DNA of 26,980 nt, from the NCBI GenBank assembly GCA_001247695.2, contig LGRX02027670.1:1-26980 (forward strand). Reading direction: 5' to 3'. Position 1 is the first letter of the stretch, and the number at the start of each line of letters is the position of its first letter. Shown piece by piece: positions 16,702-25,697 of this stretch. The notes under the pieces are model-generated. The model searched no databases and was not told the origin of the DNA. It worked only from the letters and a program-made list of their open reading frames with translations. This DNA is from Cymbomonas tetramitiformis. Lineage: Eukaryota; Chlorophyta; Pyramimonadophyceae; Pyramimonadales; Pyramimonadaceae. The position numbers and the translations under genes were made by a program.

Positions 16702-18057
16702 TCATTCCGATACGCCCGAACGAGGCTCACCGTCGTCGCGTCGCCTCGCGATCTCCACGAATCGCCGAGCCGCGCCGTGCAAACCAGCAGAAAGAGCGTC
16801 CGACGAAACTAAAGAAAACAGCTCGCGATGCACACTCGTCAGACGTATCGACTTGCCCGGGTGGTAACGCATGCATCTGAGAGCGAGCCGATAGAACGCG
16901 CGATTGTGAGGTCGTTCCCACGGACGCACGACGTTGCGTATGCACATTTCAGTCACTCGCATCTGAAGCATCAGACCGCCTTTTCGTGAGAATTCCGAAG
17001 AGATGATATCGTATCGTTCGAGGTTGGACAGTTGCAAAAGCGCCACCCCAACACACCAAAGAACCCTTTTTTCGTCGGACACGCGCCCGCTGCGCGACGC
17101 GATAAACTCGTGGATGCGACACTCGTAAGTGCTTTTGCGTTCGCGTCTCGATCGGGTCGCGACGATGCCTCCGGTGTCGAGAAGTTTGACGGTCGTCGTG
17201 CCAGCGTCGTAGAAGATGCCACAGTTTTCCCATTTGAAATCTACGTGATAACTGTTGTTTCGATTCTTGAGACGAATCAAACATCCGAGAGCCCGCATCG
17301 ATATCTCCGCGAGAACCGACGGCATCCCGTGAACGTCGTCGCTTTTCAGAAATTGAGCGACCGTGACGGTAGCTTTCGACATTACCTGCGCTCCCCAAGT
17401 GAAGGTGTGGTGCGTGTTGTTTAGATCGCTCTTGGCCCGCATTTCGAAAAACAGAGGTCGACATTCGGAGTCGTCGTCGTCGCGCTCTTGGAGCGCGGCG
17501 TGCGCGACGACCGCATCTCGCGGAGATTCGACCTGTCCGAGGTCGGTAAAAATTCGCTGCGAGAATCGTCGACGAGCGCCGTCGTCGATAACCTCCATAT
17601 CGCAGGAGCCGCAAGTGCGAAAAACAAGGACCTTAAGCACGAGATCGGCAACACCGCAGCAACGAAACGCGGTATCGGCGGCTTCTCGAGGCCGATATCG
17701 CCACACGCTGCACGAACGAGCCACGTAGAGCGGTGTCGGATCCCTTTCGTAGAGCACGGAGCTGTCGCGAATTCGAAGATGACGAGGCGCCAGCGAGCAC
17801 ACTCGTTTTTCCGATACTCGCGCGATGAAAAAGCGCCGAAGTTCGGCGACAAACTCGTCGACGTCGGCGAGATTGAGATAAGCTCGAAGAGGTAAGTCGA
17901 AACTATCTACCGGAGCTCCTGCGGTAAAGTCGATGGGCGCGACTGGCACCGATGCCGTGTCAGGACGTGCAATTTGCCAGCGGCGCGACGCGTCCCTTTC
18001 GTTGCCCCACTTCGCCGCAGCGTTCCGCGCTTTATTGCTCGGTCGTTGTGTGATCAT
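16702..18057 (-). CDS. Viral serine/threonine protein kinase-like protein
   Basis: The protein has 451 residues with an ATG start. Kinase landmarks occur in order. A beta-3-like lysine is in DLVLKVLVF (Lys at about 142). The catalytic loop HVDFKWEN (271-278) fits H-x-D-x-K-x-x-N. The metal-binding loop KLLDTGG (291-297) has DTG in place of DFG. A helix-F-like segment LWCVGVALLQLSNL lies at about 333-346. The glycine loop is not obvious in the preceding SCSVWRYRP region, and the segment between Lys142 and the catalytic loop is long and acidic (ERDDDDSE at 191-198). Atypical kinases of this kind are common in large DNA viruses and phosphorylate structural or host proteins. The frame is intact. 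It is divergent from the helicase gene, which starts 158 nt away. Confidence 0.7.
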   Translation of the reverse strand: MITQRPSNKARNAAAKWGNERDASRRWQIARPDTASVPVAPIDFTAGAPVDSFDLPLRAYLNLADVDEFVAELRRFFIARVSEKRVCSLAPRHLRIRDSSVLYERDPTPLYVARSCSVWRYRPREAADTAFRCCGVADLVLKVLVFRTCGSCDMEVIDDGARRRFSQRIFTDLGQVESPRDAVVAHAALQERDDDDSECRPLFFEMRAKSDLNNTHHTFTWGAQVMSKATVTVAQFLKSDDVHGMPSVLAEISMRALGCLIRLKNRNNSYHVDFKWENCGIFYDAGTTTVKLLDTGGIVATRSRRERKSTYECRIHEFIASRSGRVSDEKRVLWCVGVALLQLSNLERYDIISSEFSRKGGLMLQMRVTEMCIRNVVRPWERPHNRAFYRLALRCMRYHPGKSIRLTSVHRELFSLVSSDALSAGLHGAARRFVEIARRRDDGEPRSGVSE

Positions 18058-18199
18058 CGAGAACTGAGGTGATCCAAACTATCGAAAAGGTGTCAACGCG
18101 AATGTGCAATATTCGATCGAGCCGTCACATCGACCTGAAAAACGATCGTACGGTCTACATCGCAGTGGAGGATGTGTTGAGTGTGATCGTTGAGCGCCC

Positions 18200-18211
18200 G
18201 TATATATACGC
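18200..18211. promoter_or_regulatory. Palindromic TATA word in the kinase/helicase divergent spacer
   Basis: CGTATATATACG is a perfect 12-bp palindrome and could recruit TATA-binding protein in either direction. It lies 143 nt from the kinase start. It ends only 4 nt before the ATG at 18215, too close for that ATG to be the main helicase start and arguing for initiation at 18368. Confidence 0.5.
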
Positions 18212-18214
18212 GCG

Positions 18215-21200
18215 ATGACGCGATACTCTTTGATAATCGGATCTTGGTCGACCCGTGTTCGAATCGATCGATGTACGTATCGATCGAAATGGACTCCGTA
18301 CGAATGTGGATTTAAAAGTGCGCACGTCGTCTCTTTACTCGTTTTCTGGGTATTCGAAGGCTACGCGATGAGTTGGAACAATCTTACATACCTCACGGGC
18401 GATTGCCGGTCGCGAGGAATCGTTCCGGGCTCGCGTGTTGCGGGACCTTTCGTATTTCCCATGGACCTGCTATGTCCGACACATTGCGGTTCCTCCGCCA
18501 AGATCCTCGGCCTCTTTCGAGAGCGACTCAACCAAAGAGAGGAGCAGGTATCCGGCATCGCGAAGCAGATGCTGCACTTGCTGTTTCGTATGATCGCCAC
18601 GTGGTCGGACGCGGCGGATAATCCGAAGAACGACGAGATGAGTCTGTCGGATCTGCCCGCCATCGTTACGCGCTTTATTCCCGAAACCGCGACGGATGAC
18701 CCTCGAGAGCTCCACGAGCGGATCGCTAGCCAGGGCGATGCGGAGTGGCTGGAGGGGTACCAACTGTTTCGATACATGGCCATCTTCTTTGTGTTTCCTT
18801 CCGCGACGGGTAACGACTCCGACACGGAAGACGATTTCGCCGACGCCGGCGAGGATGCGGATATTTTTCGACCTTACGTCAACGATGTTTTTAACATCAT
18901 CTGCGAAGAGAACGCGACCCGGTTTAGAAACATATACAAAGCGCACGTGTCCAACGCACACAAAAACGGACTGTCCGCGGCGAAGAAGCTACTTTCGTAC
19001 CACCACAGCCTCATGCAAAAGGATTTCGACGCCACCGGTAACGCGCTGGACGACGAGACCTGCATCGATCTTTCGTACGCCCCCGTCACGCCCGGAGACA
19101 TGCACAGGATCGTCGTGCCTTTTCTCACCGCCAATCGAAAGATGCACTCGTGCGAACGGCACACGGAGGATCACCTCAAACTCGACCATCTGTTCGGGCC
19201 GCGCGACTCTCGCGAGAACAAATTGGCTTTTTACGAACGCCATTATCCGGACGTGGATTGGAGGTTGCTGATCAAGCCATCCTCGGGCGGCGCGCGAGAA
19301 GGGCACGCGTGGGACCTCAACGCGCCTTTCGTGATCACGATAGGGGAATCCGACTTCACGCTCGTCAGCTGGGAGCATACCGTGCCGCCCGTATTTCGTG
19401 CCGCGCACACGATGGAGCGACACCCGGAGAGCGATCCGCCGAGCATGGTGGACGACGAGTCGATGGAGTGCGACGACGTCGAGGAGGAGGAGGCCGAAGA
19501 TGAGGACGAATGGACGACCGTGCGAAGCGACGAAGGCTCTCCCAGGGTTTCCCAGTTGGTCCGGGATCGCGCGACGGAGACCCCAACAAACTCTCACGGT
19601 TCTCCCGGCGATCTCACCGACGATCTCGAAGGACTTCATGTCCGCGCGATGGCCGAGGCTACCGACGAGCACGACGACGAGGACGATCTCGCTTTCTTTT
19701 CGAGGGCGCACATGGGAAAGAGGGCTCGGGAGCGCGTACGGTCTTGTATGCAAAGGCGACACGGCGCGACCGATCGAGGAGGCGCGCGACCTCGTCTGTC
19801 GGACGACCTCGCGACGGAGACGGGTCGCGCGAACGCGGAATCGCATATTTCGTACGGATTTTTTGATCCGGAAGGCATCATCTGTCGCGTGGTCAAGCGG
19901 CAACGGGAGGTGGGGCAGCTATGCAAGCAGAGCGGCATGTGCGTCGCGCGAGGCATAATGGAGGACTACTGGATGGACTTCTACAACGAGACCAAGCATC
20001 TCGAATGGCGCGAGTGCACCGCCGTATATCATCGGCGCTTGAGATCGCTGTTGCGAAACTTCTTCATGTGCGTCATGTGTCCCAAGGCGTCCTGCTTCCG
20101 CACCATCATGCCCATGCCCGACGCCCTCGCGGGAGGTCTTAAGCCCTTTATGGACGCTCTCGACGAGGCGAGGTACCAGCGAGGAAGGCGTCGCGACACG
20201 TTGCAGGTTTCCGGTCTGCCGTACTGCCATTCTCGATTGTCGTGCGGGCTCCAGTACGTCGCCGATTTTTGGTCCTACCTCGACAAAGCGGTGCGCGTGG
20301 AGTGTCTGCATTACATGGGATTCATGCTGCATCTGTGCTACACCTCGATCTACGCGACGCCTTTCGACGAGTACGAGCGTCTGCCGCACGTGTGGATGTC
20401 CGGTCTGCACTCGGTGGGCAAGTCTTTTGTGGTGACGAACGTCGCCAAAGTTTCTCTCCCGAGCGTCATGGTGGAGCAGCTCAGTCGCGAGACCGCGGGC
20501 GCCTCGTACATCAGCCACATGACGAGCGCCGAGCAGCTGAAAACGTACAAGGTCAAGATATACACGGAAACGCCTCTTCAATCGATGGGCATCGGACGCC
20601 ACTGCAGGGACACCGACGCCAACGCCAAGATCAAAGCGGAGATGACGGGCGACGAGATCGCGCTGAAACGCTCGTTCCGAAACGAGCAAACGAACCGGTA
20701 CGAGCTCGAGAATCTTGTGCCCAAAGTGCGCGAGCTCCTCGTATTCGTCATGAACCAATCCCTGTACGAGGTGGAGCCCAATCTGCAATCCAGAGGACTG
20801 GACATGCTCCCTTCTCGTATGAACCGAGTGAGGACCAATCTCGCCGCGCCGCCGCATCAAAAACCGTGCTACAGAGCGTTCGGCAACCGCTACCACATAT
20901 CCGTAAGCGAGCACGACATCGCATTCGAACGCGAATGCGTCGCGACGGCGAGAAACGCGTCCACCAAAGAGATGGGAGTGTACGGCAACGCCGAGGCCAT
21001 CTGCGAGGGAAACGTCCGAGCGCGGCTCTTTTACTTCGGCGCGCTGTACCAAGCCGCGGTGCGGATGCGCCTGTGTCATGGCGTGGATATGACGGAGGTG
21101 CTGGGCAGGCAGTCCGCCTTCGGCGAAACGCTGCGTCGCATACCGCTCGTCACGCCGGACAAGCTGACACGCCGGCTGGACGACATCAAAAGCTTCGCCT

Positions 21201-21556
21201 ACACGCTCACCGTGCACGCCGCCGTGTGGAGAGTGTTCGCGAGCGCGGACAGCCCTTTCCGAGAAGCGAGAGAGTTCGACTCGTCCATGCTGTTGGAGGT
21301 CGATAAAAACGCGGTATGCTCCTCTTCGGTCGCCCTGTTCGCCTTCAGCGCGGTCGCCAAATCCATGATCAACGAGCCCATGCGAATGATGCTCTTCTAC
21401 GGTCGATACGTGCTGCTACGCTCCGCCATCGAAGAGCTGCGGCACCCCGCGCGAGAAACGACCCCCATAGAGACGGCGAGCGACACGTTCGTCGAGGACA
21501 CCGATTACTACATACTGTCCAACACGTTGCATCCCAAGACGCCCCCCCCCGACTAA
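18215..21556 (+). pseudogene. SF3-like DNA helicase, 3' end broken by frameshift
   Basis: The frame has 1113 codons from ATG 18215; the ATG at 18368 (MSWNNLTYLTG) is the likelier start because the TATA word ends at 18211. The ATPase core is near residues 722-880. Walker A is WMSGLHSVGKSF (Gly730 to Ser737). KIYTETP (781-787) supplies a Walker-B-like acidic residue. KIKAEMTGDEIALKRSF (805-821) matches the iK.ltgGD.i..R segment of SF3/D5-type helicases. FVMNQ (844-848) is a sensor-1-like Asn, and SRMNR (867-871) an arginine-finger-like segment. An acidic linker (DDVEEEEAEDEDE) lies near 420-432 and a Cys/His-rich region at 619-677. The large N-terminal region may hold a primase, but I see no clear primase motif. 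The frame ends in a poly-C tract (21542-21550), after which another frame continues. A replication role is expected. Confidence 0.7.
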
Positions 21557-22022
21557 AGGACCGAGCAGGTCCGACATAGTGGCGCAAGATCATTTCATCC
21601 GTCACATGCTCGCTTTCTACGAGCTGTCCGAAAACATTCGACGCTACGGCAAGGACACGCTCACGGTGGACTACGCCAAATCGCTGTTGACGGAATTCGT
21701 CAGCACCAATCTGTTCTGCTTAAGAGACTGCGTCGAGGATGGCCGAGTTTTTCGCGCCCTGTGTGTGAGCAAGCGCCACGTGCATCTCGAGAACCACACC
21801 GTCGAGACGGCCCGCATCGACGACGACGGACTCATGCTTCACCGACTCGTTCAGCACTGTTTTGACGCAAACACGCGTTGCCAGCGCTTGCTTGTGTGCG
21901 ACGCCGCGAGAGTTTTCGACGATGCCACGCGAAGCGAGATGTGCGTTCCGCAGTTGCCGCAACACGTGGACTTGCCGTTGCACGATTCGACGTGCGCTCT
22001 GTCGCGTTCCGCTTCGATGGAG
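21551..22022 (+). pseudogene. Continuation of the helicase gene in another frame
   Basis: The second frame is open from within the C9 tract onward, with no good ATG at its beginning (first ATG about 21607). From 21579 it reads coding-like: FIRHMLAFYELSENIRRYGK, DYAKSLLTEFVSTNLFCLR, HRLVQHCFDANTRCQRLLV and so on. It directly abuts the helicase frame, so a one-base change in the homopolymer is the simplest explanation for the split. The frame formally continues to 22100 but loses coding character after 22022, where a GTGAGC donor-like site occurs. It could instead be a separate small gene starting at GTG 21579. Confidence 0.5.
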
Positions 22023-22036
22023 GTGAGCGCCCGATC

Positions 22037-22056
22037 ATATGATATCGATATCATAT
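22037..22056. repeat. 20-bp perfect palindrome
   Basis: ATATGATATCGATATCATAT is identical to its reverse complement. It may be a protein-binding site or the centre of a small palindromic insertion. Confidence 0.7.
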
Positions 22057-22102
22057 TGACTCAAAACCCTACTATTCAAGTCGATATACTAGTACATTGA
22101 CT

Positions 22103-22136
22103 TAAAACCCCAAATCGAAGAGGTTTCGGGGTTTTA
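22103..22136. repeat. Stem-loop TAAAACCCC / GGGGTTTTA
   Basis: Nine perfect base pairs flank a 16-nt spacer that can pair further (AAA/TTT). The phrase ATTGACTTAAAACCC next to it repeats a nearby ATTGACTCAAAACCC (about 22055 and 22097). Confidence 0.6.
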
Positions 22137-22199
22137 GGGTTTGCCATCATACCAGCCTGCTGTCACGTAGAATACTATAAGCGAATCGTGTGACGACGA

Positions 22200-22628
22200 A
22201 TGGCGGCGTTTGCACAGGTCGACCGTGACAGCGGAATCGTCGATCCGCAGCTGAAGTGCAGCGAGGATCGAGGATGCGACTGCTTTCGGTCCCTCATGCC
22301 CAAGTACTCCGACGGAGCCAATCTGACGGAAGAGGAGAAAGGAATGCCGCTCGAAGACGTAGGTTTCAATCGACGTCTCTTGGAGATGCGCCTCGTCAAG
22401 GAAATACCAATAAACGCCGCACACCCGGAGATTGAAGAGTACAGACGGCTCGTGCGCGCGCATCATCCCACGTTATGCGTAAAAACTGCGCAACGCAGAT
22501 CTTGCGACGAGGAGTCCCAGTTTTACCTGGTCGCGGACATACGACGCATAGTCGACAACACTCGCGCGCCGGCGCAAATCACAGAAAGCCTCGGTGTGGA
22601 ACACGCGTGGAAGTCGTGCGTCATCTAA
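22200..22628 (+). pseudogene. Cys-rich open frame, probable last part of the helicase gene or separate small gene
   Basis: From ATG 22200 the frame gives 142 residues. If the upstream 195 nt is an intron, coding resumes at 22218 (VDRDSGIVDPQLKC). The sequence has Cys clusters (KCSEDRGCDCF) and helical segments (NRRLLEMRLVKEIP, EIEEYRRLVRAHH). After the TAA at 22626 the same frame stays open and coding-like to about 22744 (VEIDMTPPMTMVDDSHKW), which suggests a nonsense mutation. No family recognised. As a stand-alone gene it would have a TATA-like ACTATAAGC at about 22174. Confidence 0.45.
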
Positions 22629-22741
22629 GGCTGGAAGTTGGAAGTCGTCGAGATCGATATGACGCCGCCGATGACGATGGTTGATGATTCGCATAAGTGG
22701 ACATCAGTATTCAGATATCTCGAATATCTACATCAGTTTCA

Positions 22742-22786
22742 AGATTTTCGCGCGCGCGTGATGCAACTTGCGCGCGCGAAAAAATC
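22742..22786 (-). repeat. CG-alternating palindrome, inverted copy of the one at 7882
   Basis: The complement reads AGATTTTTTCGCGCGCGC, AAGTTGCATCA, then CGCGCGCGCGAAAATCT. It differs at only a few positions from 7881-7923. The arms can form a hairpin of about 14 bp, and the (CG)n tracts are prone to Z-DNA. Confidence 0.75.
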
Positions 22787-22835
22787 TCATCCGACTATGA
22801 AAGATCATCAACATACACTTGAACAAGGATTCTAA

Positions 22836-23392
22836 CTAAAATTCACTAAGTTTTACTAAAAAATCGAGAATGGTCCTAAAGTGTCAAAATGCCTCCTAAA
22901 GCTGGGTAATTGGGATTTGGTGTCCTAAACACCCCCCTAAAAGCCCCTAAAAGCCGCGGAGACAGGCGAGAATCTGAGATCGAGAGCCTAAACGCTTGTA
23001 TAAATTTAAAGAAAGGCTAATCGACGTGTATAAATTGCGAGAACATGGGGGAAGGCATACAGTCGCGGTATAAATGATAGAAATTCCATGGCAAGCAGGT
23101 GATGAGTGCATGAATATAAACTAAGATAATAAGATAGCGAAATCGCATGCATGGCCATGGCCGTCATCACGACGAGTCGATGGCGCTTGCGATCGATTGC
23201 GCACGATGATGATATGCAAGGCGAGATATCCCGCCTGTTGCCTGCGCCACACCAAGTCGTGTTTGACTTGAAGTTCTTTACGATTTGAAAACGAGCGGTT
23301 GACTCTCGCAAGAGAGTTAAAAAAAAAAAAGCAGCAAGCTGCAATGGAGAAAACGGGAGACAGCGGTCTTTCTTCGAAGAGGCAAAGGAGGT
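22836..23392. other. Non-coding host-like sequence at the right virus/host border
   Basis: There is no coding frame with motif support. The left part has repeated CCTAAA phrases (for example GGTCCTAAAGTG, GCCTCCTAAAGC, CCCCTAAAAGCC at about 22874-22954). An A-tract of about 12 lies at 23319-23330 before GCAGCAAGCTGC. Base composition and dinucleotide style change here from the CG-rich viral genes. Confidence 0.45.
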
Positions 23393-23456
23393 GTGATGTC
23401 ACCTAGGAACCCTACCTTACTTGGGTACAGAAAATCTTCAAACCCAACAGAATTTT

Positions 23457-23528
23457 GTGGCACTAGCTCAAAGGTAGAGCACCAAACCATCTTGGTTTGG
23501 AGGTCTCGGTGCAAGTCCGAGGTGCCAC
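23457..23528 (+). tRNA. tRNA-like sequence, copy 1 (probable tRNA-derived element)
   Basis: The length is 72 nt. Acceptor stem GTGGCAC/GTGCCAC pairs 7 of 7. D-arm is GCTC-AAAGGTA-GAGC, giving an A box TAGCTCAAAGG. T-arm is CTCGG-TGCAAGT-CCGAG, giving the B box GGTGCAAGTCC with G instead of T. The anticodon arm is CAAAC-CATCTTG-GTTTG, whose loop has A rather than the expected T at position 33 and an extra base before it. Possible anticodon TCT. A tRNA-derived repeat is more likely than a working tRNA. Confidence 0.5.
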
Positions 23529-23967
23529 ACATTAAAGGTGCGCTATCTTTCTCGTACCCCTTTTGTTTGGAGGCGAAAGCCTTCTTTTATTTTCTGCCAA
23601 GATTCGCAGACCTTTTGCTGGCGGGAAAACGAGAAACCTGCCGGCAATTGTGACGCAACAGGCGCTTTCCTTGCGAAGAACTACCCCGAATTGCGTTTTC
23701 ATTTGCGTTCATCGGACATTTTTTCCGAAAGTTGCGTATTCCCTTGGGTAGGTCATGCCTTTGGTCACAGTTTTTGCAGAGGTGCGTTTTCCGGAACGAC
23801 GGTTGACCGGACGTGAATTCTAACTTCACGACGAAGTTCCCCGTGAAAAATCAGGACATGTGGTACGTTTTACATTTGCGTTTGAGTTTTTCTTTGAAAA
23901 GATGTGTTGTCACCTAGGAACCCCACCTTACTTGGGTACAGAAAATCTTCAAACCCAACAGAATTTT

Positions 23968-24036
23968 GTGGCATTAGCTCAAAGGTAGAGCACCAAACCT
24001 TGGTTTGGAGATCTCGGTGCAAGTCCGAGGTGCCAC
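23968..24036 (+). tRNA. tRNA-like sequence, copy 2 (anticodon loop deleted)
   Basis: This copy matches copy 1 except for loss of ATC in the anticodon loop, giving CCAAACCTTGGTTTGG, and a C-to-T change at acceptor position 7 that leaves a T-G wobble. Without a 7-nt anticodon loop it cannot be a functional tRNA. Confidence 0.4.
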
Positions 24037-24475
24037 ACATTAAAGGTGCGCTATCTTTCTCGTACCCCTTTTGTTTGGAGGCGAAAGCCTTCTTTTATTT
24101 TCTGCCAAGATTCGCAGACCTTTTGCTGGCGGGAAAACGAGAAACCTGCCGGCAATTGTGACGCAACAGGCGCTTTCCTTGCGAAGAACTACCCCGAATT
24201 GCGTTTTCATTTGCGTTCATCGGACATTTTTTCCGAAAGTTGCGTATTCCCTTGGGTAGGTCATGCCTTTGGTCACAGTTTTTGCAGAGGTGCGTTTTCC
24301 GGAACGACGGTTGACCGGACGTGAATTCTAACTTCACGACGAAGTTCCCCGTGAAAAATTAGGACATGTGGTACGTTTTACATTTGCGTTTGAGTTTTTC
24401 TTTGAAAAGATGTGTTGTCACCTAGGAACCCCACCTTACTTGGGTACAGAAAATCTTCAAACCCAACAGAATTTT

Positions 24476-24547
24476 GTGGCATTAGCTCAAAGGTAGAGCA
24501 CCAAACCATCTTGGTTTGGAGATCTCGGTGCAAGTCCGAGGTGCCAC
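24476..24547 (+). tRNA. tRNA-like sequence, copy 3
   Basis: The anticodon arm is as in copy 1 (19 nt between CC and GG). The acceptor carries the copy-2 T-G wobble. A and B boxes are preserved. Same caveats as copy 1. Confidence 0.45.
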
Positions 24548-24600
24548 ACATTAAAGGTGCGCTATCTTTCTCGTACCCCTTTTGTTTGGAGGCGAAAGCT

Positions 24601-25400
24601 GAAAGCTTTTGTTTGGGGTGCCACCAGGTGCCCTTCGTGAATGTTGCCGCGATTTCGAGGTATGTAGCAACGCATGCGAACCTGTTGACCAGGCTCTTTG
24701 TAGATTTGTAGACGATCTATTTTTGCAGAAGGTATCCATCCTGTGGATGGGAATGACGAGGAACGAACCTTCTTTCGAAATGGAAGCTTTGCAGCCTTTT
24801 TATGGAGTTGTTATCCCTTGAAAAACTAGTAACAATTTTTTATGTGTGCATGAATGGAGAGAGCCTTCTCCTTTCAAACTTTGAGAACTTGCGTGTTACT
24901 CACCCGAAGTTGTGCTAGCCATGCCTGAACTCTTGTGCAGTGCCAAAACCGTGGATCTCTCGTGTAGTGCCAAGCATTCTTGAAGCCTCTCATGAAAGTC
25001 ATAATGAGAAGGTAACAACTTTAGGCAAAAACAATAACAGTTTGCGAAATTTGTATACGGACGTGTTCCCCATACTCGCTCTTCCATATCGCACTTGTGT
25101 GTCCGATGCGTCTTTCTTTCTCCTTTGCTTTCGAAGTTCTTTTGACATGGGTAGTCACGTATTATTCAAGTGGTTAGCGACTCACTTGATTTGTAGGAAT
25201 CGTTGTCCTTAAAGGGGCACGTGCCATAGTAGCATTCATGGTGGCCATGATCCCCGTGACAACATTTCGCCTTCTAATGACAATTGCATGGATCTGTTAG
25301 GAATCTTGAATTTTTTGTTTAAGGTAGGTTGTCAAGTCTATAGAGCACCCTCTTAGCGTGATCTTTAAATGTGAGTATGAAAAGCAAAGACATCGAACAA
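24601..25400. other. Host intergenic sequence, nothing recognisable
   Basis: Short frames on both strands have no recognisable motif, and no further repeat unit is seen. A phrase GTGCAGTGCCAAAACCGTGG / GTGTAGTGCCAAGC recurs at about 24935-24975. Confidence 0.4.
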
Positions 25401-25407
25401 GGACAGG

Positions 25408-25502
25408 CAAAGACACAATGAATAGCTCGACTTGTAGCCAAGCGTGCGCGTGTTTACCACTGGCATGTCTTTTGGCTCGTCGTGCTATTCATTGTGTCTT
25501 TG
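25408..25502. repeat. Perfect 18-bp inverted repeat around 59 nt
   Basis: CAAAGACACAATGAATAG at 25408-25425 is perfectly complemented at 25485-25502. The interior holds a second inverted pair (AGCCAAG / CTTTTGGCT). The interior phrase CCAAGCGTGCGCGTGTTTACC recurs at about 25629-25650 with the same GGCATGTC..TTGGCTCGTCGTGC follow-on, so this is a small dispersed element rather than a chance hairpin. Confidence 0.7.
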
Positions 25503-25532
25503 ATCCGCCACCGGTGTAGGGTCGGGTGGTGG

Positions 25533-25566
25533 GTAAGTTGTAGACACTAAAGTGTTTACAACTTAC
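25533..25566. repeat. 16-bp hairpin with 2-nt loop
   Basis: GTAAGTTGTAGACACT, AA, AGTGTTTACAACTTAC: 15 of 16 positions pair. This near-perfect palindrome would extrude as a cruciform or hairpin. Confidence 0.7.
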
Positions 25567-25697
25567 TCCGTCTTTGGTGTAAGGCCGATGGTGCCATGGT
25601 GTCCCCTCAACAGGGTTGTCGACTTGAGCCAAGCGTGCGCGTGTTTACCACGGGCATGTCTCTTGGCTCGTCGTGCAATGGTGTATGGTCGAATCAG

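Larger units (their letters stand above)
22023..22217 (+). other. Possible 195-nt intron
   Basis: It begins GAG^GTGAGC and ends TTTGCACAG^GTC. Both sites are phase 0 for the open frames on either side, so removal would join them in frame. The segment is AT-rich and contains a 20-bp palindrome and a stem-loop, unlike the flanking coding DNA. Introns would be unusual in the rest of this block, so an inserted sequence that happens to carry splice-like ends is an alternative. Confidence 0.35.
23393..24600 (+). repeat. Tandem array of 508-511 bp units (2 full, 1 partial)
   Basis: Units begin near TGTYRTCACCTAGGAACCC at 23393, 23904 and 24412. Units 1 and 2 are almost identical over their full length; unit 2 lacks 3 nt. 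Unit 3 matches until GGAGGCGAAAGC (about 24599) and then changes to unrelated sequence. Near-identity implies recent duplication. Each unit carries a tRNA-like sequence. Confidence 0.9.

Noticed and set aside
18696..21306. Several 100-430 codon frames on both strands within the helicase gene
   Set aside because: CG-rich coding DNA leaves shadow frames open; they are Arg-rich, lack motifs and overlap a frame with a clear ATPase core.
23393..24600. LTRs of a retrotransposon
   Set aside because: Units are adjacent tandem copies with no internal region, no TG...CA ends with duplication and no primer-binding layout.
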